64,000 nucleotides of DNA from Platanthera guangdongensis (GCA_039583875.1 CM077150.1:47692261-47756260), one strand, 5' to 3'; shown: positions 11,682 through 24,431, counted from the first letter of the stretch. Translations and numbers: made by a program. Notes: generated by a model not told the origin, from the sequence alone.

Positions 11682-12337
11682 TGTTGGGAAAAACCTATGA
11701 CTTAACAAATTATTTATAAGTGATTTTACAATATAAGATAATTACTTAGGGGTGATTGTTGGGAAAAACTCTATGACTTAACAAATTATTTATAAGTGAT
11801 TTTATAATATTCATTTATTACCTATATTGTATAGAGAGGGTAATTTGCCCTAGGAAGTCAGTCAAGGTCAAGAGAAAGACAAGCTAAAAAGGAGAAAATT
11901 AACCAAGGCAAATATGCATCTACTTGAAGTTGACAAATAGTCGACGTGACTCTAACTGGCTGTCGAAGAATCCTCGACACCTCTTTAAGACAGAAGTTGA
12001 GGTATACGTTGACAAGTTATCGACATAACTATGAGTATTCAGTTATTTCGACAGAGTCTCCTTCTGAAGTAAATTTTGACGCATCTTCTAACAGAACTAG
12101 AAGTAGCCTCGACATATATCTCGAATGAAATTTTTAGAGGCCTACATTCAGATTTATTGTTAGACAATAACTATGGAAGTTATTTGAATTATAGAGAGCT
12201 TATATAAGAAAATAGATTTTTGACAGAATTTCTGAATTATCTGTGGAAGAAATTTGAAGAATTTGACAGGAATACTAAAGACAAAAATAGAAAGATATTA
12301 TCTTATTTCTTCTGAAGATATTTTCCTACTGAAACGG
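11682..12337 (+). repeat. SIRE-type LTR, copy 2 (truncated)
   Basis: Begins tgttgggaaaaacc. The first 75 bases are duplicated in tandem, with a second tgttggg at about 11758. It stops abruptly near 12337, at the point matching about 7400 in copy 1, and joins RT sequence. This marks an internal recombination breakpoint. Confidence 0.7.
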
Positions 12338-14055
12338 TTGATAACACAATAAAAGACCTTCTTCAAAACCATATGCCAGAGGCTGAACCTTACATTGTTG
12401 TTGAAGAAGAAACTCGTGAAGAGATTACTCCAACACATGATGTGGCTAGAATAAATCATGAGAGAATAAATCTCAAGGACCACCATCATTCTCAAGTAAT
12501 AAGAAACATGACTATTGTAGTTAGAACCAGTAACCAAATATCAATTAAGGCTAGGCTACAGTATTTCATCTCCCAATATGAATCTAAGAAGTTTGAGGAA
12601 GCAGACAATGATTCTCACTGGATTGTTGGCATGCAGGAAGAGCTAACTCAATTTGAAATAAACAAGGTTTGGACTCTAGTTGACAGGCCTAGAAATTACC
12701 AGTGATTGGAACAAAATGGGTATATATAAATAATTAGATTCCAATGGAGTCATTGTTAGAAATAAAGAAAGATTGGCAGCTCAAAGATGTATGAAAGAAG
12801 AAGGAATAGAATATAACCAGACATTTGCACAAGTTGCTAGATTAATGACAATTAGAATATTCCTTATTTATGTTACCTATAAAAAAATCAAAGTATATGA
12901 GATGGATGTCAAGAGTGCATTCCTCAATTACACTCTTTAAAAAGATATTTATGTAGAACAACCTCTAGTTTTGTAAATCTGTCTTCTCCTTCTCATGTTT
13001 TTAAATTAAACAAAATATTATATGGCGTAAAGCAAGCTCCAAGAGCTTGATATATGAACTTATCCACTTCCTTTCAAGAATATTCATTTGAAAAAGAAAA
13101 GATGAAAAAAATACTATTCATAAAAACAAATAAACAACAATTACTAATGGTATAAATTTATGTGGATGACATTTTATTTGGCTCAATAGATCAAAGACTT
13201 TGCAAGAGATTTGCTGATCTAATGCAGTCTAGATTTAAAATGAGTCTCATGAGAGAGTTATCTTTTTTTCTTAGTCTCCAAGTAATATAAATTGATGAAT
13301 GCATTTTCATATCTCAATCAAAATACACTAAATAACTTATCAAAAAGCTTGGGATGGAAAGTGCTTCCACCATGAAAACTCATATCGCTACCAATGTAGT
13401 GGTTGATAGAGATGAGTCAGTTCAATCAATTGACCAAAATACTTATCAAGCAATCATCGGTTCACTTCTCTATCTCACAAGCAGCAAGCCAGATATCATG
13501 TTTATCACATGTGTTAAAAGAATTCTAAGATATCTACAGGGTATATCTAAACTTAGCCTATAGTACCCAACAAAATCTAAATTTGAGTTAGTAGGCAAAT
13601 TATAGATAGATTATGCTGGATGTAGGCTAGATAGGAAGAGCACGTTAGGAACTTGTCAAATCCTGGGTGGTAGACTGATTTTTTGGTTCAGTAAGAAGCA
13701 AACTTCAGTCTTTACTTTCACAACTGAAGCTGAGTATGTAGCAGTTGGAAGTTGTTGCTCACAGATATTGTGGATGCAAAGTCAATTAGTTAATTATAAT
13801 TTTTTATTAAAAACTCCACAATCTTCTTTGACAGCTCTAGTGCAATATCAATTGCATCAAATTCAGTGCTGCATAATAGAATCAAAATATAGAAATTAGA
13901 CATCACTTCCCCAGGGACAATGTTGAGAAATGGAAACTATCTCTTAAATATTTGTCTACTTTAAATCAAAAGACGTATATCTTCACAAAGCCTTTTGATG
14001 AAGTTAAGCACGAGCACTTAATCAATGCATTGAGAATGCTTGATGGTGCATAATA
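12338..14055 (+). pseudogene. Copia reverse transcriptase and RNase H remnant
   Basis: The RT trace begins around 12560 (DNDSHWIVGMQEELTQFE, then NKVWTLVDRP). It continues with RLAAQRCMKEEGIEYNQTFA and MDVKSAFLN. The catalytic YVDDILFGS at about 13160 retains both aspartates. The connection region reads YQAIIGSLLYLTSSKPDI, and RNase H appears as TTEAEYVAVGSC and EHLINALRMLDGA before a stop at about 14052. Many in-frame stops are present. Integrase and protease are absent, consistent with joining at the LTR-internal breakpoint. Confidence 0.85.
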
Positions 14056-14604
14056 AAACATATTATAATATATATAAAATATATTTTCTAAGAAAAATGT
14101 TTGCTGGAAAAAATAATATCAGGCTTTCAATTTTAAGTATATATTCGACGGACGTCGAATATAAATCGACACAACATTGATTTTTATTCAATGCAACGCC
14201 TAGAGCAGGAAATAATAAACAGTATGAACTTACTCTTCATAATGTTGATTTTAACTGACGCATGCTTCGACAGAATGTTTGATAAGGTATACTCAAAGTT
14301 AGGTTGAATACAATTCTACGCAACCATGACTTCATCAACACATGTAGAAATATTTCCTTTGATCAGTTTTAGCGTGTTGCGTTGAATCTTCCCTAAAATA
14401 CGTTGCTTTTTGCCCTAACTTTCAACGTATCATCTACTTATACCAGACTTACGTTATATTTATTACTCTTTCAAACTATTCATCATCTTCGCTCTCTTCT
14501 TTCTTATCTATGTTCTCTCTCATGTTTGTTGAGTGATTTTGCAAATACACAAGTGGATCCATTGCCGATTTAGTTAGAAGTTTTTGATACACTCAATAAG
14601 GATT
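14056..14604. other. Post-pol spacer of the copia complex
   Basis: AT-rich spacer with scattered cgacg motifs similar to those in the LTRs. No coding trace. Confidence 0.4.
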
Positions 14605-15800
14605 TACCAACATTGGTCATAGAATTCACCTCTCATTTCATCATCTTTTCTTATGATTGTTTCAACAAGGTTTCTACTTTACAAACTCGACTGGACAACC
14701 TATCAAGCTCTCTACAAGAACTTGAACAACAAATAAATCAATCACATGTTCCTATAGAGATCTTTACATCCTTCTTCAAAGATTTAAATAAGGGGGGAGT
14801 TAGGTCAGTCCAAGGGATTGCCCCTAGGATGTTGTTTATGATAATATGTCAGAGAAGAATGATGATGTGTACACTTCAAAGATAAATGATGTTGGTGTTA
14901 ATAATATGTTAGATAAGAATGCTGATGTGGCATAAGTTGTTGTTGAGCTAATGAATGTTGAAGTTGTTGATGGCCAAACTCCATAGTCAGAAACTGTTAT
15001 TGCTACTGATGACTATATCCAAGAGCCAGATAAACTTATGGATATTGTCTACACTATGGTTGCTCCTAGCTCTCCTTATGATTCAGATGGGGAACCAACT
15101 ATTGAATCTAAGCTACTCTTAGTTGTTCATGAGCCAAAAATTGGACTAATGATTCCTACATCTCTGGGGGAGTCTATAGTCAGGGGTAGCTCATGTTAGA
15201 TGACATAGAACTTCAAAGGAGAATGCAAGAACCCAGGATGTTAGATGATTCTCCAAGGCATGTGTCCCCAGAACTGCTATCTATAGTAAGATCATTTATG
15301 AATTAAGCCTTTGCCAAAATAGAAGAAGTATGCAACAACTCAAAAGAAATAATGCATAAGGATAGATTGTATAATAAGAGATAGCCTAAATTTGATCTTC
15401 CAGAAACTACAATGGACATGTATAGAGATCCCGAGCTATAAAAAGCTCTTGGAGAAATTGGAGAAAGAGAAAAACTGAGTATGAAGCTTCCGATAGGAAA
15501 TTAACAAACAAAAAGAACATTTTTCTTTATAAACTGATGAAAAGTATACAAATGAGGATACTATTAATGAAAAGCTAATCCAAATACATGATACAATCTT
15601 TAACCACAAATGTTATGCCAAGAAACATCCTCAAGCACAATTCATTGAAACTGTTGGGCAAACTCACAAAGAAGGTCTTGGTTTCAGTCGGGATAATTAT
15701 ATTCCTTATGAACTTGATGGTAAAAGACTCATTAGCACATTTTGAGTATGTTGAAAAATTTTTCATGAAGTTATACATTTCCTTTAATTTCTCAATGCCA
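14605..15800 (+). pseudogene. Post-pol (env-like) region, copy B
   Basis: Second copy of the segment at 10230-11500. A 90-residue frame at 14613-14885 contains a leucine/glutamine-rich coiled-coil-like stretch (LQTRLDNLSSSLQELEQQI). Downstream frames are broken. As in copy A, it is followed by the conserved 3' tail (ccaggaaatagataaatgc at about 15798) and an LTR. Confidence 0.55.
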
Positions 15801-15981
15801 GGAAATAGATAAATGCTTCTAAACATAGTTCTAACACTCTTATAAAAGGATGGTTTTGGAGCATGACATTTTATTAAAGATTATCATGACTCTTTAAAAT
15901 TATTCTTGTTTTCATTCTTCTATTATGCTGTAAAATAACTTTAAAAGTCTTGTAAAATTTGTTAGGCTAAATATGAGAGAT

Positions 15982-17019
15982 TGTTAGGGAAAATCCTATG
16001 AATTAACAAATTATTTATAAGTGATTTTACAGCATAGGATAATTACCTATGTTGTATAGAGAGAGTAATTTGGTCATGAAAGCCATAGGAAGTCATTCAA
16101 GTCATGGTCATGAGAAATTCAAGCTGAAAAGGAGAAGAAAATCAACTAGGGCAAATATGCATCAACTTGAATTTAGCGGGTAGTCGACGCGACTCTAACT
16201 GGCTATCGACGCATCCTCTATAGTGAAGTCAGCGTCTCTTTAAGGCAGAAGTCGACACATGCGTTGACAAGTTATCGACTAATATCGAGTATTCCATTTT
16301 GTCGATAGAGTCTCATTGTAAAGCAGATTTCAACGCACCTTCTAATAGAACTTGAAGTAGTGTTGACATATATTTCGAATGGAAATTTCAAAGTCCTCAT
16401 TCCGATTTATTATAAGACAATAACTATGAAAATTATTTGAAATATAATGAGATGATATAAGGAAAGTGACATTTGACAAAATTTCTGAATTATCTATGGA
16501 ATAAATTTGAAGAGGTTGATAAAATTTCTTATTTGAATTATTGATGGCCAAATGTTGAAGAGTTTTTAGAATCTCTTTTCAAATAATTTAGTCTGGTTCA
16601 AGATCTCATTATCAAAAGATCTAGTGTATTGGTTCTAAGAGTCTCCTTACCAAAAGACTCAATCTTGGTTCAGAGAGTCTCTTTAATAAAGGACTCAGTC
16701 CCTGATTATGAGAGTCTCCTCATTAAAAGATTCAAGCACTGTGATAGTGGATTCCTTCTAAGGTGTTAGAAGAGTGGATGTACCGAGATTTTGGAGAACA
16801 ACTATATTTATTATATCTTATGTGTTGTTTATTTTCTGTGTTGATTCTATTTTTATTTACTGCACTTTAATTTCAGTTGTGCTTAATTAAATGTGGTTGA
16901 GTGATTATGGATGTGAATTTGAGAAATATCTGAATTTATTGTATAGTTTAAGTAAATATTTTTATGTCTCTATACACGGCTCTAGAGAAGATTCAGAGGT
17001 ATAACTATTCCCCCTTTTA
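15982..17019 (+). repeat. SIRE-type LTR, copy 3 (internally deleted)
   Basis: Starts tgttaggg. It shares both ends with copy 1 but lacks about 400 bp of the middle, with the breakpoint near 16545. The cluster of tcgacg motifs is kept at 16185-16370. The 3' end, near 17019, is approximate. Confidence 0.75.
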
Positions 17020-17491
17020 ATAATTGATATGGTTTTATGTCATGAGCTTTGCGACATTGAGAGGAGAGTAATAGGAAGGTAGACTTATCTCTGATAAATT
17101 ATTGTTGAATAGAGAATTAACTAGATAAATATTTTGCATTAATTCCATTAAGTGTGAAGAGTGCAAGTTACATGGAGAGGATATAGTTACATCATAATAA
17201 ATTTTCATCATATACAAAAGATATTTTGTTGTCATTATAGATATATGAATGGGTGTGCTTTTTGGTGAACATTTGAGATGACAATCCTTGTGCTCATGAT
17301 GGATATTAAAGATTGTAATCCTCTTACTTCAATTATAATTGGTAATTAGTTATTGACATAGTTAATAGATAGGATGCTTAACATAAACATAACTTATTAG
17401 ACAACAATATATTGTGTCAAGTTATAAATATGTGTTGATGAATAGGACAAATACCTAAGCCACCATTCAGCAATAAATGGGACACAGTTAT
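17020..17491. other. AT-rich intron DNA between two copia elements
   Basis: No coding trace or terminal repeats were recognised. It could be pre-insertion intron DNA. Confidence 0.4.
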
Positions 17492-17773
17492 GTTGGATAG
17501 AATATGGAAGGAGACAAAAGCAATATTATCTTGCATCATGTAAAACAAATTTATACTAATATTTCAGTATCGATCAAGCAGGAAACCGCTTGATGGGCTT
17601 ATATAAAGGCCCACCTGTGTAATACAATAGATATGTAATATCCAGTGAATCAGTAAAACAAAAACATTTAAGTAAGTTTTGCTTGATTTCTTATAAATCT
17701 TCTCAGTGTATTCCCCTTCTAACCATCACTGGTATCAGAGTACGGATCCTGCACAAGACATCATAAGAGATTA

Positions 17774-20700
17774 TGGCAACTTCCTCACTCTCTTCTCTCT
17801 CTCAAACCTCAATTTCCATATTCAATGGGGAGAAATATGATTGTTTAAGTATACATATGTGAGCCATGTTTCTTTCACAGGGCCTTTGGAATATTTTCTC
17901 AAATGGACTTTCTGTGCCTAGCACATGCAAGACACCTGAAATTACAAAATAACCTAAAATATCTAGATTAAGAAAAACAAAAATATGCACACACTATATG
18001 TATAATATTTCAATGTGTATTCGGAGCCATCTTTCCTCATATTATGGGGTCTGAAATAGCTAAAGTGGCATGAGATACATTGCGCGAAGATTTTAAAGGA
18101 GATGAGAAAGTTGTGGCACTAAAACTTCAAAATGGTTGGCATGCTTTTGAGAATTTAGCAATGAAACTAGGTGAAGGGGTGGAGGATTTATTTTCAAAAA
18201 CACTCCATATCATGAACCAAATTCAAAACTATGGAGATATGATTGAAGATAGTAAAATTGTCCCAAAGGTACTACAAAGTTCACCTCCAAGCTTCTATCA
18301 AGTGGTTACAGCTATAAAAGAGTCCAAAAACTTAGACTCTCACGTTAGTTGCATTCATGGGGTCATTAAATAAGCATGAAGAATGTCTAACACATCTGAA
18401 TCCTCCCTTAGACGAAGCATTTCAGGCCAAGCTACAATTAAGTAAACTAAACTATGGTGATAAAAGAAGAGTGAATACAAAAAGCTCCCTTTCAGCAGTA
18501 TCAAGGTATGAAATAGAAGACTCCAAAGGTAAAACATCAGTAACGAGCCAAACAAGTAAAGCCCTTATAGAAGAGTTTTGCCTTATTTGTAAGAAAACAA
18601 ACCACAAACTAAGGATTTTTTCTTCTACTTCAAACAATAGTGTATCCCAAGTCATTGTACTCAGAATTGTTGGCACCAATTTATAGAAGAGGCAAAAGTA
18701 TTTGAAGTGGAAAATCCAAACATAGAGGAGATGTTTTACACACTCATTGTTGAGCAATCAATAAAAGGAAACAACAGGTTTCTTGATAGCAGTTGTACAT
18801 CGCATATGATGCATGACAAAGCTCAATTTACTCACATAGATGAATAAGCTAAAGCTCAAGTTTTGTTAGGAAATGGTGCCATAGCGGATATAGAAGATAA
18901 AGGAATCATTATGTTTCAAATACAATTGTGTGAAACTAAATTTATCTCAGATGTATGTTATGTACCCACCTTGAAACAAAATTCATTGAGTGTAGGGCAG
19001 TTAGTCAACAGTGACTATACCCTTACCTTCGATAAATTTGGTGTCTATATACAACAAGGAGCTATAGGTGCAGTATTAGCCTCAACAAAGCTTACCGTCA
19101 ATCGGTTGTTCATGCTTCATGTGACTGATGTGGATCATTATGCCCTAAATTATGAAAGCCTTTCCCATATTATGCTTTGGCATCATCGACTAGGCCAATT
19201 ATATTGCAATCTATCAAAGTAATGAAAGGGAAATCTCGTGTATATGGTTTATCCGTATTTACAAAACATTCAACTGAATTCCGTGAAGACTACATATACA
19301 ACAAAGCAAAACACTTATCATTCCCAACTTATACCTCTGTGAAGTCTCAAATGGCCTTACAATTAATTCATGGGGATTTATGGAGACCAGCCTCAATGCC
19401 TTTGTATGGAGTCAAAAGGTATTATTTCCATTTAGTGGGTGATTATTCACAGTATATGTGGCTTTATCAACTAACAATAAGAGTAGAGCTCATAAAAGTT
19501 TTTCGATATTTAAGAAGTAGAAGTCCAATTTGGGCTAACTATTAAAACATTGAGGACTAATAGAGGGGGTGAGTTTACCTCACACCAATTCTCTACATTT
19601 TGTCAACAAGCTGGAATAAAACATGAATTAACAGCACTCAGATCTCCTCAATAGAATAGCATAGTTGATAGGAGAAATTGAACCATTATAAAAATGGATC
19701 TCTCCTTGCATTTAGCTAAACATCTGCCAAAACCCTTTTGTACTGAAGCCACACAAACAACTGTATACATTTTAAATCAGGTACCAACAAAAGCGATCAA
19801 CAACAGTACATCATACCAACAGCTGAATCATAGAGATCCATTTGTACAACATTTGAAAACATTTGGTTGTCTTGCTTATTCCCTTAATGCATCAGAAGGG
19901 AGAGACAAATTAAAATAAACCCGTGAGAATTACATTTTTGTGGGGTATATTGAACAATATAGGGCATATAGATTGTTCAATCCCCTAACTAAGAAGATAA
20001 TTGTATCTCAGAATGTTGTGTTTAATGAGCATGTTAAATGAGTGTGGCAATCAGAAGATCAACATGCTCATCAACCTAAATTGACAGTTGAGCATGTGAC
20101 ATACCCCCTCCAGATCAATTCAGAGGAACACAAAGAAGATAACTCTCAGGTACAGCTGCTTATAGAGCCTTGTTCTTCCTCATTAACACCTAAAACATGA
20201 AGTCTTCAAGATATCTATTAAGAGACAAAAATGTCCTTTATATGTACATCTCTTGTTCTTATGAAAACGCTTACACAAGTCCAATATGGTAATCAGTTAT
20301 TCAAGAAGAGTGGCAAAAACAGAAAAATGTTCCATGGATATTAGTGGAGCTTCCCCCGAATAAAACTCAAATTGGGTTGAAGTTGCTATTTAAGATGAAA
20401 TATACAGAAAAGGGAACGATATCTAAACATAATGCACAATTAATTGTCAGATATTCACAAAGACCCAGTATAGATTATAATGAAACATTTGCACCGGTTG
20501 TTCAAATAGATTCCATTCGACTCCTCTTAACTCATGTTGCTCAATACAATTTGCCAGTATATCTCTTAGATGTCAAAAAAACATTTTTAAATGGCAAATT
20601 GAAAGAATAAATTTATGTGGAGCAACCCAAAGGTTTTTTTCAACAAGTCCAGAGGGTAATAAAGAATACTTACTGCAGAAAGCATTGTGTAGGCTGAAGC

Positions 20701-22000
20701 AAGCCCTTAGGTCATGGAATGCAACCATAGACTAATATTTCATTCACATGGCTTTCATCATTGTGCCAATGAGTCATCACCATATTTAAAATGTAATAGA
20801 GCTAAATAGCTTATTATTTATGCTATATGCTGACAATATTTTCGTTACCAAAAAACTCCCCATCCATGATACATGATTTCAGGTGAATAATGCAAATATA
20901 CATGAAATGACTGACTTAGGTCTGATGAAATACTTTCTTGGAATTCAAGTGACTTAGTCACATACGGTATCTTCCTAACTTAATAAAAGTTCGCAACAGA
21001 GCTACTGAAAAAAAAACCCAATTTGATCGATGTAATGAAACCTTAACACCAATGAAAATTAATGATGTATTGAGAATATATAATCAAGATGAACCAGTCA
21101 ATGCCACAAACTATAGATCAATTATAGGCTCTTTAAAGTATCTTACCAACACTTGACCAGATATAGCTCACATAGTAAATCTGGTTGCCCGCTTCATAAA
21201 AAAGCCCATGAAATGCCATCTCTTTTTGGTACATCACATCTATTGTTATCTTAGAGGCACAACTTACTATGGGCTTATTTACAAGCTTGATTAATTTCTA
21301 TACCTTTATGGATATGTAGATTCAGATTGGGGATCCACTGTAGATGACAGAAAGAGCGTCACATGTTTGTTATTTTTATTAGAATCCATTATCATTGCTT
21401 GGGGAGTACACAGACAACCAACTGTAACATTATTGGTGACTGAAGCTAAGTTTATGGCACTCAATACAACCGCATGTGAATGCATTTGGCTCAAAAGAAT
21501 TGTGAATAACTTTATAAGGGCTAGAGCTGTCATGGTTCTGGTTCAGTTATGGTTTTACTAAAACTGTAAATCGAACTGCTAAGCTTAGAACCAAAATATT
21601 ATTTGGTTTGACCGATTTTGGTTCTGGTACCGATTCCAACATAATTTTTAGAATTTTCATGTCAACTGTTCGGTTATGGTTCAACAAGAACCAAAATCAA
21701 ACTGGTCATTAACGGTTCGTTCCGGTTCTATGCGGTTCGGTCTGGTTCTAATTGGTTTCAACAAGAACCAAAACCAAATTTGGCGGAATGAATAGGGGAG
21801 GTCAAAAATAAAAAATCGAATGGGAAATATAAACCTGTTCGGTTATTTAGCAATAGGGACTTCGAAGTTTGGGGCCGGTGGCAGGGGAAAACAAACCTAT
21901 GAATATTTTGTATGATAATACCCTTGCTATCTTTCTCACTAACAACACCATAACAAAGAAGAAAAGCAAGCATATAGATCTCCTACTACACTTCATATGT
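17774..22000 (+). pseudogene. Copia element II gag-pol remnant
   Basis: Gag starts MATSSLSSLSQTSISIFNGE at 17774, with a UBN2-type block near 18080-18370. A broken zinc knuckle (CLICKKTNHK) lies near 18580. Protease appears as FLDSSCTSHMMHD at about 18780, with the usual DSGCS aspartate-serine motif altered. The GAG-pre-integrase region leads to an integrase core (IHGDLWRPAS, TLRTNRGGEF, QAGIKHELTA) at about 19360-19650. RT (NAQLIVRYSQ, YNETFAPVVQ, LLDVKKTFLNGKL) runs from about 20360. RNase H ends in YDNTLAIFLTNNTI, at 21910-21955, beyond the first insertion. Stops and frameshifts occur throughout. Confidence 0.8.
21522..21885. mobile_element. hAT-like fragment in RNase H
   Basis: Starts tagagctgtcatggttctgg and is rich in repeated ggttc/gaacc phrases typical of non-autonomous hAT elements. 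It splits the RNase H trace, which resumes at about 21886. The right terminus is missing, so it is truncated or rearranged. Confidence 0.5.
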
Positions 22001-22008
22001 GATCTAGC

Positions 22009-22964
22009 CAAGGTTGTAGATGTCGGATGTCGGGTTCATGTCGGTTTGGGTTTGAAATATCGTATGTCGGATTGCGGGGGATATATCAGAGATATTTTAC
22101 AATATCGAATTTTAATATTTAAATAAAGATTACCGTATTTATAAACATATTTTTTGCAAATAAGTAAAAATGTACAAACAAATAACTATAACAATGTATA
22201 GACAAATAAGTATTTATAACATTTTCTTTGACATAATTTTGAAAGATAAAGGAGAAGCTCATGTAATTATGTAAAGTTGGAGGAGAGTTTTTCTTAACAT
22301 AGGAGAAATAAAAATCAGTACAGATTTACACAACGAAAGCTATAAACTTAACTATTGCAAAAAGAAACCTAACTATAGCATAAGTACGAATCTTACAGTA
22401 ACACAAGTTTAATAAAACTTTTAGATTTTATGACTTGATCAATATAATAACTACAAATAAACTTTCAATTGTCGCAGAAACAAAAAGAAAGAAGAAGAAA
22501 GAAGAAGGGGGCTTATAGTGGAGTGAAGTAGCAGAAACCCTAAATCCCGGCATCGACTCCTCGTGTCCTCGCCTGCGATGCCAATTCGTAGAAAGCCCGG
22601 CATCGTCGTCTACTCCTCGCCTGAAATGCCGATCTATTGCCTCGTCACCGGAGAAAGAGCTGTTGAGTGTCGACCACTCCGCCAAAGCGACTCTCCCATA
22701 AAATTTAGGGTAGAGCGAGAAATGCCGAATGCGTGAAACGGACTCGTGAAGTAGAAAAATATGGGTCGCGTGAACTTTGTTTTTTTATATATTAAATATA
22801 ATAACCGAAATATCGGGTTAGAGATATATCGATATATCTGGATATATCGTCGTTTTTTTACAAAACGATATTTTTGTCAAACAAATCGGTTTCGTTGCGG
22901 TTTGCACCCAAAACCTTTATGTCAGCCGACATGTCGGGCATGTCGGCCTATATCTACAACACTG
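22009..22964. mobile_element. hAT-type non-autonomous TIR element (956 bp)
   Basis: Left end caaggttgtagatgtcgg; right end is the near complement, cctatatctacaacactg. A perfect 8-bp target duplication, gatctagc, lies at 22001-22008 and 22965-22972, and removing the element rejoins the flanking copia sequence. No transposase frame. The GC-rich part near 22540-22680 has no recognised product. Confidence 0.85.
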
Positions 22965-22972
22965 GATCTAGC

Positions 22973-23727
22973 TGATGTTGGGAAAATTATATCTCACGAC
23001 ACTTGCACAATTCGGGCTCACAGAAGACAAATATGCACAACAACACAAAAAATAACCAAGCAGAGTACACAAAAATTTACATGGAAACTCTCTCTAAATA
23101 AATAAGGGAAAAACCACTAGGCGGGGCACACGAACAATCCACTATCAAAACAATAAGGATTATAACAAGAACTCTAAGTTTGCCCAACCTAGATCCCCCA
23201 GATTCGCAGATTGAATCCTTTCATAAACACTACGGTAAAAAATACTTCTCTTCAAAAGGATATAAAGAAAAACTCAAATCTCTCCTCAAGCACCAAAGAG
23301 AAAAAAAGACAAGACTGAGCAAAAGCTCCTTACATTGAAGACGGAGATCACCAGACTAAGACCAGACTAAGAAACTCCTTTTTCTTCCTCCTGAAGAACT
23401 CCTCTGGCAATGATGGTGGCAAGGGCAATGCCTTCTGCTTGTTCTTCTTGAATGACGGCTCAAACTAAAAATTAATACTTGCTTGAAGGGTCGCAGCCTA
23501 TTTAGGGCAAAGGAGTGAACACATCTTAGCCCTTAGATCAGCCCCAAAACCGATCTGACGACTGAAATCGCAAGCTTTACGAAATAGGTTCTGCCAACCT
23601 CCTGGGGTTAGCCATCAAGCCGAATTTGACCATCAGGTCGAATGTGCCCCCATCAAGCCAAATTCCTTCAGCACTTTATCTTGTCCACTAAATGATGAAA
23701 TGGATCCCCGAGGATTCGGATCCCTGC
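22973..23727. repeat. Unclassified LTR-like repeat
   Basis: Separates copia element II RNase H from its 3' LTR fragment. It starts tgttgggaaaatt a few bases in, and looks like non-coding LTR or leader sequence. Its right limit merges with the 3' LTR of element II and is uncertain. No coding trace. Confidence 0.35.
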
Positions 23728-23862
23728 TTTTTGGGCCAATAAAAAGGCCCACCTAAGTATTGCAATAGATATGTAATATCCAATGAATCAGTAAAATAAA
23801 TGCGTTAAGTTCTGTGTACTTTCATGTAAATCTCCTCAGTGTATTCCCCCTGCTAACCATCA

Positions 23863-23918
23863 GTATGATGGTAATCCAAAGAGGTGTCATTTGGAGAAAT
23901 AATACTTCGATAAAATTA
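23863..23918. other. Intron spacer with target duplication
   Basis: Short spacer. The last eight bases, 23911-23918 (taaaatta), are the left target duplication of the next MITE. Confidence 0.5.
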
Positions 23919-24334
23919 GGCGATTGTTAACCGCAACCCGTAATTGCCTAGTCACACCCCAAAATCTCTCAATTTTTCGCGTTTTTTTGAAATACGCGTT
24001 GTACATGCAATTTTAGGAAACGTGCTCAACACGAATGTTGTAGATATCGATGAGATCTACAACTTTCGTGTTGAGCACTTTTCCTGAAATTGCATGTACA
24101 AGGCGTATTTCAAAAAGGCGTAAAACCTGGGCATATTTCCAAAGTACCCATTGTACATGCATTTTTAGGAAAAGTGATCAGCACAAAAGTTGTAGATCCC
24201 GTCGAGATCTACAACTTTTGTGTTGAACACTTTTCCTGATATTGCATCTAAAAAGCGTATTTCAAAAAGCCGTAAAAAATTGAAAGATTTTAAAGTGCGA
24301 CTAGCAAAATAGCAGATTGCGGTTAACAATCACC
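23919..24334. mobile_element. Hairpin-rich MITE, same family as 5223-6352
   Basis: The terminus ggcgattgttaaccgcaa pairs with ttgcggttaacaatcacc at 24317-24334. A perfect 8-bp duplication, taaaatta, lies at 23911-23918 and 24335-24342. The interior holds two tandem foldbacks (about 24000-24112 and 24170-24252), each centred on a gatctacaac/gttgtagatc stem of about 50 bp per arm. It lies only 97 bp upstream of exon 2. Non-coding. Confidence 0.85.
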
Positions 24335-24431
24335 TAAAATTAATATCCAACTATTATATTCCAAACAATTCTCATACTAAATTGGAATCCAACTAGTATG
24401 CTCCGAAGTTTATAATTAGCCGCACTTACAG

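Larger units (their letters stand above)
6620..17019 (+). mobile_element. Rearranged SIRE-type Ty1-copia complex
   Basis: Three LTR copies (6814-8234, 11682-about 12337 truncated, and 15982-17019) and duplicated internal segments make this a chain of partial elements rather than one intact element. The order is 3'-internal tail, LTR, gag, foreign GC-rich insert, env-like region, 3' tail plus part LTR, RT/RNase H, spacer, env-like region again, LTR. The primer-binding site after the first LTR is attggtatcaaag, matching initiator-Met tRNA use. The gattgttggg junction before each LTR resembles the SIRE polypurine/LTR boundary. Unequal recombination between LTRs of related copies would explain the order. 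All coding parts are broken. Confidence 0.8.
17492..23862 (+). mobile_element. Decayed Ty1-copia element II
   Basis: 5' LTR at 17492-17728 (tgttgg to ccatca), then primer-binding site ctggtatcagag. A 3' LTR fragment at about 23728-23862 shares the last 130 bp with the 5' LTR ('aatagatatgtaatatcca', 'tgtattcccc'). The internal part runs gag, protease, integrase, RT, RNase H. It is interrupted by a hAT-like fragment at 21522-21885, a complete hAT-type MITE at 22009-22964 and LTR-like sequence at 22973-23727. No clean 5-bp duplication was found at its ends. Confidence 0.75.
4347..24431 (+). other. Intron 1 of the receptor kinase (about 20.1 kb)
   Basis: Bounded by donor GTTAGC at 4347 and acceptor TTACAG ending at 24431. 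Joining phase 1 to exon 2 gives Thr-Gly-Gly-Lys-Leu-Ala, the expected family sequence at this point. The intron is filled with nested transposable elements listed below. The last 97 bases (24335-24431) show no recognisable repeat and may be the remains of the original intron. Confidence 0.8.

Noticed and set aside
17492..23862. Exact 5-bp target duplication for copia element II
   Set aside because: Left flank agtta and right flank gtatg do not match; the ends are too eroded or mis-set to claim one.
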